A stretch of 64,000 nt of DNA. It comes from Crossaster papposus (Eukaryota; Echinodermata; Asteroidea; Velatida; Solasteridae). The DNA lies in assembly GCA_037893245.1 (NCBI GenBank), contig JBAIAA010000441.1:496001-560000 (forward strand). The letters run 5' to 3'. Positions 52,127 through 62,566 of the stretch are shown here, one piece after another (position 1 is the first letter of the stretch; every line of letters begins with the position of its first letter). The notes under the pieces are model-generated. The model was given only the letters and a program-made list of their open reading frames with translations. It was not told the DNA's origin and ran no database searches. Position numbers and translations under genes: made by a program.

Positions 52127-54680
52127 GATGAAACTTAAGAAACCAAGTATAAACTGACCATGCAAAGGTGCAAATGCCCATGGACTGATTATATCAAAAT
52201 ATGCTTGGCATTTCAGTATTTTTCACATGGCCACATCTTAAACTTAGAATAGAAGGTGCCTCTATTGGCTTATCCGTAACACTACACAGTTGTTTTCAAA
52301 AAGCAGTCGTACCAAGTACATACCTAGTAGTGCACAACTGAGTAATGAGCAGCCCTGCCTGATCAACATCTCCGTATAACATTGGTTATGATGCAACAGA
52401 ATGTGCAAGTGTAAAAGGAGCAGAAATTAGTTAGTATTACTATAGAGAAATGGTATTAGCATGGAGGAATAAGAAGGAAGCTGCCATTCCAAGAATTTTT
52501 AAAAGAATACACCCCTCTTCTTCTGTTGTAAATTAAGTAGTGTGTCCCCCTGGTACAGTCCATATTAATTGGACCCTGAGACAATGGGCCCTTTTGATTT
52601 TAGGCCATTTGCTTGGCTCTGCTCAGACACCAAGGCAGACTGCAGGCTGGCAGAGAAGAGAACACACCACATTATTATCTTTCCACCTTTTACACATTTA
52701 TTTTGTTTAGTCTTTAACCCCTTCGTTGTCCTCATTTTCTTTCTTAATTATAATGTATTTAAATGTTTAAATTTGTATTCGTTCCAAAGTGACTTTAAAT
52801 GTAAATTTATCTTGAAAGTTAATTCTGGTTTTCTGTAGTCGATCATAAATAATTCCTTTTTGTGGTTTGAAGGGATTTTGTGGAAGAAATTAGTTAGTGT
52901 AGACATTTATTGTTTCGGTAGCTGTCTGTTCTCAGTTTATATAAATTTAAATCATGGTTGGAGTAAACCATTTACTGGATGTTGCCACAGGTTTTGTTTA
53001 TTTGTTTTGGCCATAAGGCTTATGCTGTCCAAAAAGAACTGTTTAATTACTAGGTGAAGAAAAGGAAAGTTAAACTTTGTTCAAAATATTTTGTCATTGT
53101 AATTGACTATATAACTTTGCGCTTTTTCCCGTTTTGCTCGGGTGTATATAACCCTTGGATGATGTTTAGCTTTCAGCTTTAGTTTTTAGAAGTACATGTA
53201 CATTTGATTTTTGCTTAAGAGCTGTTCGGATTTAGTATACTTTAAATGTCTTATGATGTGTAGCTGTGTAAGAATCTCTTTAGTTGCCCTGAGCCCACCC
53301 AAGTATCAGTTTGCATGATATTTACCCCCGACAATTTTTTTGGGTAAGTATTAGTATTTTGATGTAGAAATAACGGTACTTGGCACACGAAAATGGACCT
53401 GGCTTAGGCAATTATGTCAACTAAACAATGTGCACCACCCCCCCCCCCCCCCCCCCCCCATAACAAATCCTGCATACGGGCCTGAATGCATACATGATTT
53501 ATGCCTAGAGAACATGGAAAACCTTTCATTTCACAAGTAGAGGTACATGTACATGTACAAGACAAACTGACAATCTTTCTCTGAGACTGAGGGTGGCCAA
53601 GAAATAGAGCCTGCACAGCCTGCACTCAAGTTTTGCTATTTCTTGAACCATATGGAATAATTTGCCTATTCCAGGTCTGTTTTTTTAAACTAAGCAATTC
53701 GAATGCCCAATCGCTTAATTTATATTTTGTACATTTGTGAGTTTTGTTTTGTTTTTTTGTATACAGTGTAGTTCCTTGCATTTTTTTTTAAATAACAACT
53801 TTATTAATTCTTGTCTTTATTTTGACGGATAGTTTAATCTGTTGTATTGTTTGTTATTTTACATGTTTAATCACAGTCATTGTTTTTTCCGTATTTCTTT
53901 GTTTACCTATTTGTATTGTATGTACCTGTACATGTAGACACTTTTTAAAGTAATGTAATGGTTGTATTTTAACACACAAGGTTCAAATGGAAAGCATTCT
54001 TGTTACTGATTTGGTTTACCAAGGAAATAAATTGCTACTTGCACCACATTGACCAGGTTTTAAATGTAAAGTATACATGTACCTTTTGCAGCTATCCAAA
54101 ACGTAACAAACCATCTTTTACATGCTTCATCCTGTCGGTGATCATCCAGCATCCTCCATGTACCGTATGAAAGGTTGCGATAAACTTCATTGCTTCCAGG
54201 CTTCACCGTTGGAATCTCTCAGTCTCCTGACGACGAGCAGAGCCTACTGTCCGAAACATTGAGTTTCCGCCGGTTCTTTTTAGAACCACACATCTCATTA
54301 AAGAGTATTACCGCGGTGTTACCGCAAACTACTCATACACAAAATTATTGTTCAAAAGGCATGTGAAGATATTAATGACACTAAACTGTGATAATTTCTT
54401 TCCTCGGGTATGTTATTTTCAAGAAAATAATGAAAGATTGTCCTTTCTAAAAGTGCGTCTCAGAGATGCACTTTTGAAAATTTCCATTTAACTTCAACTT
54501 GGTTTGCACTCACGAATTGTGGCTGTAATTCAAATTGTAACTTGGCAAATTTTAAATTGAAATTAAAGTTTTAGAATATTATTTTCTTTAAAAAAAAAAC
54601 CAACAGCATTGACAGCTAAAACTTCACCAGGTTAGTTATAAATCAATTTCTTAGACTTTGATCACTTTTGCACCAAACAT
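52127..54680. other. 3' flank of Fic gene 1; no second gene seen
   Basis: The first 300 bp and the blocks at 53500-53640, 53860-54060 and 54170-54330 are shared with unit 2. A C run of about 25 lies at 53437-53460. AATAAA occurs at about 54025, far downstream. A CATGGAGGAATAAGAAGG copy is at 52459. A UTR or intergenic origin is likely. Confidence 0.4.
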
Positions 54681-55100
54681 CCCAAATCCTCCAAAATTTT
54701 CTTTGCAAAATTGAGGCCTAAACTAATGGATGATTTTGCAGGTTTGAGATCACTTGAAGTTGATCATGATTGACTAAGTAATGCAGGATCCAGGTCATGA
54801 GGTCCATAAAACTAATGCTGGAAGATTTTGCAAGATTGAGGTTACTATTTATCCAAATGAGGATTAAGGTTACTTTGTACTTTCACACTGCTCATGCTCT
54901 ATGCACATTCTCCTTAGAGCTTAGTCAAGGTGTACATGTAAAAATCTACAAGTACATTGTACATCATACATGTATTGTGTCAAAGAAGGATAGGAAACAT
55001 TTGCATACCAAGAATCATGTGTGCAGACCTTTGTTGTAATATGGCATTTGTTTGTTTCATGTTTGGCTGCAGAATTTTGCAGGATTCAGGCAGTAAAATT
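54680..55100. repeat. Dispersed repeat, second copy
   Basis: Homologous to 400-1010, with the same order of GATGATTTTGCAGG, TTACTTTGTACTTTCACACT, AGTCAAGGTGTA, ACATTTGCATACCAAG and TGTTTGGCTGC. It is less regular in GCAGGATT repeats. Confidence 0.65.
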
Positions 55101-55370
55101 CAAGCCAGTGAGTGGCAAGGAGGAACAGGTGTGGCGAACGAGAGCAACTACAACTTAGGCGGGAAAACAAAGTACCGTATTTAATACTGTCCAGTGTCTG
55201 TGTTCTGTAAGATATTTGTGGAAATTGTCAAAAATACAAACAAACAAACAATCCATACCAAAACATCTTAAAATTTATATCAGGGCGGCGTGGTAAATTA
55301 CTAATGTTGGATTCTAGATGCTCTCTGTAGTGCAATCTGAGTTGATTTACATACATCGATACGGATGTCA

Positions 55371-56517
55371 GACAAGTCGACCGTTGGGACATCTCGACCG
55401 TTGGGACATCTCGCCCGTTGAGACAACTCGCCCGTTGAGACAACTCGCCCGTTGAGACAACTCGCCCGTTGAGACAACTCGCCCGTTGAGACAACTCGCC
55501 CGTTGAGACAACTCGCCCGTTGAGACAACTCGCCCGTTGAGACAACTCGCCCGTTGAGACAACTCGCCCGTTGAGACAACTCGCCCGTTGAGACAACTCG
55601 CCCGTTGAGACAACTCGCCCGTTGAGACAACTCGCCCGTTGAGACAACTCGCCCGTTGAGACAACTCGCCCGTTGAGACAACTCGCCCGTTGAGACAACT
55701 CGCCCGTTGAGACAACTCGCCCGTTGAGACAACTCGCCCGTTGAGACAACTCGCCCGTTGAGACAACTCGCCCGTTGAGACAACTCGCCCGTTGAGACAA
55801 CTCGCCCGTTGAGACAACTCGCCCGTTGAGACAACTCGCCCGTTGAGACAACTCGCCCGTTGAGACAACTCGCCCGTTGAGACAACTCGCCCGTTGAGAC
55901 AACTCGCCCGTTGAGACAACTCGCCCGTTGAGACAACTCGCCCGTTGAGACAACTCGCCCGTTGAGACAACTCGCCCGTTGAGACAACTCGCCCGTTGAG
56001 ACAACTCGCCCGTTGAGACAACTCGCCCGTTGAGACAACTCGACCGTTGAGACAACTCGACCGTTGAGACAACTCGACCGTTGAGACAACTCGACCGTTG
56101 AGACAACTCGACCGTTGAGACAACTCGACCGTTGAGACAACTCGACCGTCGAGACAACTCGACCGTCGAGACAACTCGACCGTCGAGACAACTCGACCGT
56201 CGAGACAACTCGACCGTCGAGACAACTCGACCGTCGAGACAACTCGACCGTCGAGACAACTCGACCGTCGAGACAACTCGACCGTCGAGACAACTCGACC
56301 GTCGAGACAACTCGACCGTCGAGACAACTCGACCGTCGAGACAACTCGACCGTCGAGACAACTCGACCCTCGAGACAACTCGACCCTCGAGACAAGTCGA
56401 CCCTCGAGACAAGTCGACCCTCGAGACAAGTCGACCCTCGAGACAAGTCGACCCTCGAGACAAGTCGACCCTCGAGACAAGTCGACACTCGAGACAAGTC
56501 GACCGTTCAGACAACTC
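55371..56517 (+). repeat. 17-bp tandem array, about 67 copies, in variant blocks
   Basis: Unit GTTGAGACAACTCGCCC. From left to right: two CGACCGTTGGGACATCT, about 37 CGCCCGTTGAGACAACT, about 6 CGACCGTTGAGACAACT, about 13 CGACCGTCGAGACAACT, then CGACCCTCGAGACAACT/AAGT units. Stepwise blocks indicate local amplification. The unit has no stop in any minus-strand frame, and 17 is not a multiple of 3. All three minus frames therefore stay open and give long (about 400-490 codon) but meaningless ORFs with a 17-residue period. Confidence 0.95.
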
Positions 56518-56713
56518 GACTTTATAAAAATGTTTATGGAAAAATGTGCATAAATCTGTGGAAAGGACCGGTCCCGCGCGGCGTGGGCACACTCGATGCA
56601 CAGAAAATAACACGATATCAACCCGGCCCGAACAAAAAAACCACTTATGTAGCATAACTCCCAAACGGCGATCAGCCGCCGTCCAAATCCCCGCTACTAT
56701 CTTAAAAAACATG

Positions 56714-56780
56714 CGAGTCGACTTGTCTCAACGGTCGACTTGTCTCAACGGTCGACTTGTCTCAACGGTCGACTTGTCTC
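56714..56780 (-). repeat. Inverted 17-bp array, about four copies
   Basis: GTCGACTTGTCTCAACG repeated four times. Its complement, CGTTGAGACAAGTCGAC, matches the left-arm unit. It forms the short arm of the foldback element. Confidence 0.9.
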
Positions 56781-56908
56781 ACCCCCATCGATACTACCGA
56801 TTTTTTGCAATGAAATAAACTTTGCTTTAAATACTGTACATGTACATGTACTCGGAAAGTACATGTTCCGGTACATGTACATTGTACCATAGAGAAAGGT
56901 GATTGTAC

Positions 56909-56944
56909 CATGGAGGAATAAGAAGGCCTTCTTATTCCTCCATG
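56909..56944. repeat. 36-bp perfect palindrome
   Basis: CATGGAGGAATAAGAAGG directly followed by its exact reverse complement. Half-sites or imperfect versions occur at 6190, 16196, 33141 and 52459. Flanked by GATTGTAC on both sides. Confidence 0.9.
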
Positions 56945-57237
56945 ATTGTACATTGTACAACTCTGCAGAATATACAATGTAGATCCCGAATTCAAGCAAC
57001 TTTTTGTGCTGAAAATGAAGTTTCTGCTCGTCGAATGACATCACACTAGCAATTTTGTTTGTGAATATAACAATCAAAATACCCCTAAAAATTGCAAAAC
57101 GAAAATTTGAAGTACATAATTAAAGACCCAAATTTGCAAGATGCATCAAGGAAAAAATACCTTTAGTATGTGCTCTTTGAAATGTGTAATACATGTACAC
57201 ATTGAACAAATGTATTGCACAACCAACGTCGTGTGCA

Positions 57238-57393
57238 TTGTCCAATGGGGACCGATCGTTCAAGCTCAAACGGTTGTGTGAAAAGCCGCACTTGTTCTTT
57301 CAACTCTACTCATTGGATTACAACACACGCACCACGCCGCTTGGTTTCCACGGTTTAACCAATCAGCGAAGATATTACTAAAACGCGATAACA
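57238..57393 (+). promoter_or_regulatory. Candidate promoter of Fic gene 2
   Basis: Counterpart of 50682-50855: GTCCAATGGGGACCGATCGT, CATTGGATT and TTAACCAATCAGCGAAGATA in the same order and spacing class. The start codon follows about 40 bp downstream, much closer than in gene 1. Confidence 0.45.
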
Positions 57394-57432
57394 TTTCGAG
57401 CGTCGATAGGCGTCGTACAATTTTTGTGAAAA

Positions 57433-58563
57433 ATGGCGTCACAAGGAGTTGAAAAAAGGCGGAGAAGGCACCTCTCAACTGTGGGGGATTTATTAAAATT
57501 CGCCCCCGAGGAGAATCCTCCCTGGCGAAGAAACGGTAAAAAGGTGCCTCTATTTATTGACATGGTTAAAGATATCGTAGGATTCCAAAAAATATGGAAT
57601 TCCATGAAGGAAAACTGCGATGCTCGTGCCGTGCAGAGACAATTTATGGAAACATTTGTGTTTCACTGCAACAAGGAGGAAGAGCACGGTTGCGGGACTT
57701 TGGAGGAGACACAAACATGCCTTGCTTCGGGAAGAGAGGGGGACTATTCCGCGCTGTCTACGGAACAGAAAGAAACCGTGGACTTGAAAGAGGCCTACGA
57801 ATACTTGCTGGACATCAAAAATGAAGAAACGGATTCGAAATTCCACGGCCTAATTGCGGAATCCATGCTTCGAGGAGCTAACAAAATCATCCTCGAAAGT
57901 GCTACCATAAAATCAGGCTGCACGCAGGCCGGACAATACAGTGACAGACCCCGTATCACAGAGTTTAAAGGAGAGCGTTACGAGTATCAGCGACCAGCCG
58001 ATATGCTCAATGCTGTCAATAGTATTTTAGACAAGTTTAACTCTCTTCTTGAACTTGTTAAAGAATCACAGAATCACACTTCCACAGAAACACAATTCCA
58101 AGAACATGATGAAGCCTTTGAACAAGTTGAAGGACACCAAATTGAACAGGAAGATGAAGTGAGACGGCTCTGTAATCTGTACAAGGCTGTTAGTTGGCTA
58201 GTGTTTGAGATGCTGGACTTGCATCCGTTTGGAGACGGCAACGGGAGACTATGCCGGCTGCTTTGCAGCTACGTTCTCTCCATGTGTACTCCTTTCCCCA
58301 CCCCCATCTACAACATCTGGAGCTCGTCCAGGAAAATGGACTACAATGAAGCACTCGTTCAGGCCAGAAAGTCGGAAAAACGGCATCCAAGGGCCTTAGC
58401 CACCATGATCATTGAATGCAGCTGGCACGGCTGGAAAGAGTTCTTGGGTGCATTACGGGCTACAAATACAATGTACTTAGGACAAAAAGAACAGAGCTGC
58501 GTCCCAGCATGGAGCTGTACTAGCTCGATGATCACACAGACAGTGATTAGTGTCACAGGATGA
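57433..58563 (+). CDS. Fic-domain protein 2, tandem paralogue
   Basis: 376 residues, with the signature HPFGDGNGR at 264-272 intact. Over the 91 residues from NLYKAVSW through WHGWKEFL it differs from paralogue 1 at only four positions (S/R, K/N, K/E, K/E). The linker before the catalytic helix is seven residues longer and more acidic (QFQEHDEAFEQVEGHQIEQE). The C-terminal tail is rewritten by indels and uses a different stop (VISVTG then TGA, where paralogue 1 ends VNVT then TAA). The candidate inhibitory T110xxxE114 is retained. The start is ATG in AAAAATGGCG, homologous to copy 1. No intron. Both copies look functional, suggesting retained activity with changing tails and linkers. The cellular target is unknown. 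Confidence 0.85.
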   Translation: MASQGVEKRRRRHLSTVGDLLKFAPEENPPWRRNGKKVPLFIDMVKDIVGFQKIWNSMKENCDARAVQRQFMETFVFHCNKEEEHGCGTLEETQTCLASGREGDYSALSTEQKETVDLKEAYEYLLDIKNEETDSKFHGLIAESMLRGANKIILESATIKSGCTQAGQYSDRPRITEFKGERYEYQRPADMLNAVNSILDKFNSLLELVKESQNHTSTETQFQEHDEAFEQVEGHQIEQEDEVRRLCNLYKAVSWLVFEMLDLHPFGDGNGRLCRLLCSYVLSMCTPFPTPIYNIWSSSRKMDYNEALVQARKSEKRHPRALATMIIECSWHGWKEFLGALRATNTMYLGQKEQSCVPAWSCTSSMITQTVISVTG

Positions 58564-60187
58564 AACTTGAGAAACCAAGTATAAACTGACCACATCCAAG
58601 GGGCAAATGCTGATATGGACTGATTATATTTAAAAAGGCGTGGCTCTTCAGTCTTTTTCACATGGACATGTGTTCAAGTGAACTTCTCAAACTTAACGTA
58701 GAAGCCAACTAAGTTCTATTCCAGGTACATGTTAAGGTACATGTACATTGTTGTACATGTACATGTACCTGTACACAGGTGCCGTCTAGCAATTTTGGGC
58801 TGCCGTAACACTACACAAAGTTGTTTTCAAAAAGCAGTGTGTTGTGTTTAATTAGTACGTTACGTACCTAGTACACAATTGAGTAATGAGCAAATCATGA
58901 GCAGCCCTGCCTAATTAACATTTCTGTATCAATACAATGACATGCAACAGAATGTTCATGGACAAGGATAGATAAACTGGATGTACATCTACATGTACAT
59001 TTTGTAGATGACGTCAACATTCAGAATGCCAAAATTGTAATTTGACTACATGTGTATGTAGTAAGAAAAAACAGGAAAAGGAATTTATTTTCGGACATCT
59101 TATGTTTTATGCTGAGGATGTCCTAGCTTTACCAGAAAGGGTCAGATGCTTAAAATCCTAAGTTGATTTATGCACATACAACATGGAAAACCTTTTCTTT
59201 CATTTCACAAATAGCGGTACAACTTTCAACTTACAAGGCAAATTGACAATCTCTCTCTGAAGGTTCCTATATGGCCAAGAAAAAGAGCCGGTGCTCAAGT
59301 TTGGCCATTTCTGGACTCTGGAGCCAAAATATTGAATGATCTGCCTAATCATTTTTTCGAACCGAATATATTTGATTTCACCGGAAGTTATCATCCAGCT
59401 CACAATTATAACCAGCAAAAAGTAATGAGTGAGGTGCCACAAGAAATGCCCTCTCATTGACTGGTTATAGTTGGGAGGATTCAGTGACCACTGGGTCTTT
59501 ACAAAAACACCCCAGAGCTGTGAGGGAAAAGAAAATGAATGGGAACTCACAAATAAGTCAAATGAGCAGGCTAATAATGAAACCACTAGTACAATCGGAG
59601 ACCATTCTTCAACCTGTCTCACACCTGGTTGGTTTGGAATATTCTTTTTTTTAAATTGAAACCAAATTTTATCCCAGCACTAACTTTTATCTGCATTTTA
59701 TCTGTTGTATTGTTTGTTTCACATGTTTACAGAGTTATATTACTGTCATTTCCCCCCCCCCCCCTCCAGTCTTTGGTTTACCCATTTGTGTTGTTCTATA
59801 TTACTTTACACTTGTTGAAGTAATGTAATGGTTGTATTTTAACCCTAACCCCCACAGATTATTCTGTGAGCCCCCTTGCCAAATGCAACAGAATGCAACA
59901 CAGTGAAACAAAACCCTGCTCAGTGAAACAATTAACATGCAACTGTGGATTGTGTAGGGTTATGCTGGTACATGTAATATAGACCAGCAAGCCTGCTACA
60001 TATACCTGCGCAACAAAATGCATAATATCAACGTTTTACCATCGGTGCATTCTGTTGCATTTATCAGAGTTGGGGTAACACGCAGGGCCCAAATTGAAAC
60101 CGTTATTGTTGCTGATTTGGCTTACCCTTGGTAAATAAAGGAAATAAATCGCTAATTGTACCTCATTGACCATGTTATAAAAGTATA
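58564..60187. other. 3' flank of Fic gene 2
   Basis: Shared with unit 1 in blocks. It contains TACATGTA-rich stretches (58723-58770), a C run at about 59752-59764 and AATAAA sites at about 60131 and 60141. No further gene is seen. Confidence 0.4.
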
Positions 60188-60344
60188 TGTGACCCAGCAC
60201 GAGTAAATGAGACACTTTGAGGCAAAAATAAAATTTAAGATTTTGATTTCATCATTTAAAGCTAAACAAGCTTTAAATGATGAAATCAAAATCTTAATTT
60301 TTATTTTTGCCGCAAAGTGTCTCATTTACTCGTGCTGGTTCACA
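60188..60344. mobile_element. TGTGACC-type hairpin MITE
   Basis: 157 bp, almost wholly palindromic: TGTGACCCAGCACGAGTAAA at the left and TTTACTCGTGCTGGTTCACA at the right, centred on AAAGCTAAACAAGCTTT. The ends resemble those at 31833-32292. The unit 1 homologue lacks it, so it inserted after the duplication. Confidence 0.85.
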
Positions 60345-60554
60345 TCTATCGTTTTGCAGCTATCTACATGTACAAGTACAGTACATGTAAAATGTAACAA
60401 ACCATCTTCTACATGCTTCCTTGCCTCAGTGATCATTCAACATCATCCATGTGAAAGGTTACATACACTTTATTGCTTCCAGGCTCCATATAACCCCGCT
60501 TCACCGTTGGAATCTCTGTCTCCTGACGATTGCCAGAACCTACTGACCGAAAGA

Positions 60555-60730
60555 ATCATACATCTCGATCACCATGCGGCGAGCGTGATTTTTCTTAACA
60601 AATATAGTATATCTAGCGCAATCAGTTTGCAGGATACCTTCAATCATTATTTCCTTTCCAATAAGTAAGATATTTATTAATAATTCGGTAGTAAACATTT
60701 TCGATATCTGCAAATGGTGTATCCTATCTT
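60555..60730 (-). mobile_element. Family A MITE fragment, inverted
   Basis: TCGATCACCATGCGGCGAGC, then AGTTTGCAGGATACC, TCATTATTTCCTTTCC, TAAGTAAGATATTTATTAAT and GATATCTGCAAATGGTGTAT. Absent from the homologous place in unit 1. Confidence 0.7.
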
Positions 60731-61404
60731 CAACTTCAAATTGGTTTGCACTCCATGAATGGTGCACTAATGGCTGTAATTCAAATTGTAACTCTGCAAA
60801 CTTTAAATTGAAAAAAACACAAAACCAGCACTGACAGAGCGAAAACTTCACCAGGTTAGTTGTCAAACATCTTTCTTTAGATTTTGAGCACTTTTGCATC
60901 GACAAGTATACTGAAACCTTTTAACCCCAACCATCCTAAATCCTCTTTGCAAAATGCAGGATTCAGATTACATGGAGTTTTTGCAGGATTCAGGTTATGT
61001 GCCAGAAAAACCGGGTAGGTAGTTAGATATAAACTTAGCATTATATAAAGTGGCGTGCTGCTATTACTAGTATTAGAAAATAAAACACTTTTTTCATAAT
61101 ATAATTTAACTGAAAAATAACAAATTACAATTGTTCTTTTTATACACACAGATTTTTATTTGTACTCTGGTAATACATTTTGTACAGTGAAAACATGTAT
61201 CATACATGTATTGCAAACGAATTGCTGCTATTAGTGAAGAGTTTGTGCTGTTTTTCTAAACAAATAAGTTGCCAAAAACATTCGGAGTAAACTTCTATTT
61301 TGTAGAAATTAAAAACACATCAAAGCATACAGCCTGTGTGAACATCATGTGACGTCAACTTTAAACAAATTACATACATGTTTTTCCTCTGCATTGCATG
61401 TGAA

Positions 61405-61544
61405 GGGGCCAATTTCATAAAACATGCAAGCCCAAACTCCATGTACTTTTCGTGCTGGGCAAAAACCAGCGGAAAACCGGTCGCAAACAATATGCATCAC
61501 CTGAATATGTTTTGTGCTTTTCGCAGCTCCATCAAATTGGCCCC
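61405..61544. mobile_element. GGGGCCAATTTCAT-type MITE, copy 2
   Basis: 140 bp with ends GGGGCCAATTTCATAAAAC and CTCCATCAAATTGGCCCC. It is shorter than the copy at 20296 and the interior is different. Confidence 0.75.
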
Positions 61545-61777
61545 AGTTCATACTTTTCACAACATTTCTCATTATTTTCCAGGTTTTCACAGCGTTAGGC
61601 CGAAAATCCACGTGTCTGTTCTTGATCTTCGTATTGCGTTGTGCGTATTTCTCTGCACACTTGACCGACGTAAAAGCTCAAATAGTGAGCACGCAATAGT
61701 TTTGCAAGTAGAAAATTAAGTCTATCAAATTTGGATTAGCGTTGAAGTCTACATTTTAGATTTTAGCTTCTTATTAA

Positions 61778-61979
61778 CCAGTTCGCACCGGATGACGTAT
61801 ATAAATACAAAGTTTTCCCCAGATTCGAAATGGATGATGCATAAACACGCCACGAGCAAGGCCGGAAACGTCTGTCAGCAGCGAGCAAGCTCGAGAATGC
61901 GTGGGTGTGCTTTCCAACACTATCGGCCTGCACCCGCTTCGAATCGAGTTTTGTTAAAAATAATCCCGGCGCGAACTGG
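61778..61979. mobile_element. Family B MITE, copy 4
   Basis: 202 bp, ends CCAGTTCGCACCGGATGACG and CCCGGCGCGAACTGG, with TTAA at 61774-61777 and 61980-61983. It has a deletion near the right end relative to copies 2 and 3. Confidence 0.85.
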
Positions 61980-62428
61980 TTAAAGTACACGGGGAGTAAA
62001 TGTTCAAGGTTTTATTCACGAAAAACAAACATTTTTAACGAAGACAGATCCTACTTTAATTTGTTTCAATAAGATTCACATCCAAACTGCTTCCCTTTTA
62101 GGCCAACCAAAACTACGTATGTTTTTACCCCACTACTCTGTCGATTCTTGAAGTTACAGGCAATAAACCCCATGTGTATTGTACGTCATCCTTTTCAATT
62201 GCTACCTGAAGCGTAAACAAATCCAACATATGACGCAGTACGGATCTAGCGCAATGCACAATACGAACTTATGCGCGTTGATTTTTACACAAATGATTTT
62301 TGCGCATCAAGCAGTGGGCACTACGCTTACACAAGAAGTACATGTACACATGTTTTTTTTGGCCTTAGTTGTCATTTGAAATGTACACTACATCTATCTA
62401 CAAACGAACCAAAACAACCATTTAGATT

Positions 62429-62566
62429 TCAGAAAACTAATCTATCCGTATCATCCCCTCCAGCCCCTGAAGTTCCCCTGTAGTCATCCCCATCATCGTC
62501 ATCTGCCCCGCCCCGCTGCTTCAACTTGTTGTCCAGCTTGTTCTCTTCGGCTAGGCTCTTAAAGTG
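62429..62566 (-). CDS. IFT46: IFT46-like gene, terminal exon
   Basis: 45 codons plus TGA. It begins HFKSLAEENKLDNKLK and ends in an acidic glycine-rich tail (ADDDDGDDYRGTSGAGGDD) closing with DRLVF. The acceptor CTTTCAG lies at 62567-62573, and the phase 0 junction joins SEFKNSQ of the upstream exon to HFKSLAEE. That is the expected continuation of the IFT46 C-terminal region. An acidic tail after this motif is common in the family, though its length varies. Confidence 0.8.
   Translation of the reverse strand, partial: HFKSLAEENKLDNKLKQRGGADDDDGDDYRGTSGAGGDDTDRLVF

Larger units (their letters stand above)
49285..55100 (+). repeat. Segmental duplication unit 1 (Fic gene region)
   Basis: Blocks shared in the same order with 57005-61010: AAAGTTTCTGCTCG and GACATCACACTAGCAATTTTG upstream; the promoter-like block; the Fic gene; GAAACCAAGTATAAACTGACC after the gene; ATGGAAAACCTTTCATTTCA; AGGCTTCACCGTTGGAATCTC; and ACTTCACCAGGTTAGTTAT. 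Unit 1 is longer because of extra sequence at about 52.4-53.5 kb and elsewhere. Between blocks the two diverge by many indels, so the duplication is not recent, although the genes stay similar. Confidence 0.85.
55355..56792. mobile_element. Foldback element with 17-bp-repeat arms
   Basis: Outer sequence ATCGATACGGATGTCAGACA on the left matches the complement of the right end (ATCGATGGGGGTGAGACA). Next to these, the left arm is about 67 tandem copies of a 17-mer and the right arm is about four copies in the opposite orientation. The core (about 56518-56713) is unique and non-coding, with CGCGCGGCGTGGGC. This architecture (inverted arms of short tandem repeats) resembles Drosophila FB and sea-urchin TU foldback elements. 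A target duplication is not clear. It lies between the two Fic duplication units. Confidence 0.7.
57005..61010 (+). repeat. Segmental duplication unit 2 (Fic gene region)
   Basis: Collinear counterpart of 49285-55100 (see that entry for shared blocks), ending with the short GCAGGATT repeat remnant at 60920-61010. It has its own insertions: a TGTGACC hairpin at 60188-60344 and a family A fragment at 60555-60730. Confidence 0.85.

Noticed and set aside
55371-56517. 17-bp array as a simple minisatellite only
   Set aside because: An inverted array and matching outer ends 200 bp beyond a unique core indicate a foldback structure rather than an isolated minisatellite.
55228-56712. Long minus-strand open frames of about 400 to 490 codons with a repeating RVVSTGELSQRASCLNG-type peptide
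   Set aside because: They come from the 17-bp array. The unit has no stop codon in three frames and 17 is not a multiple of 3, so all three frames are open and give the same 17-residue peptide. There is no other sign of a gene.
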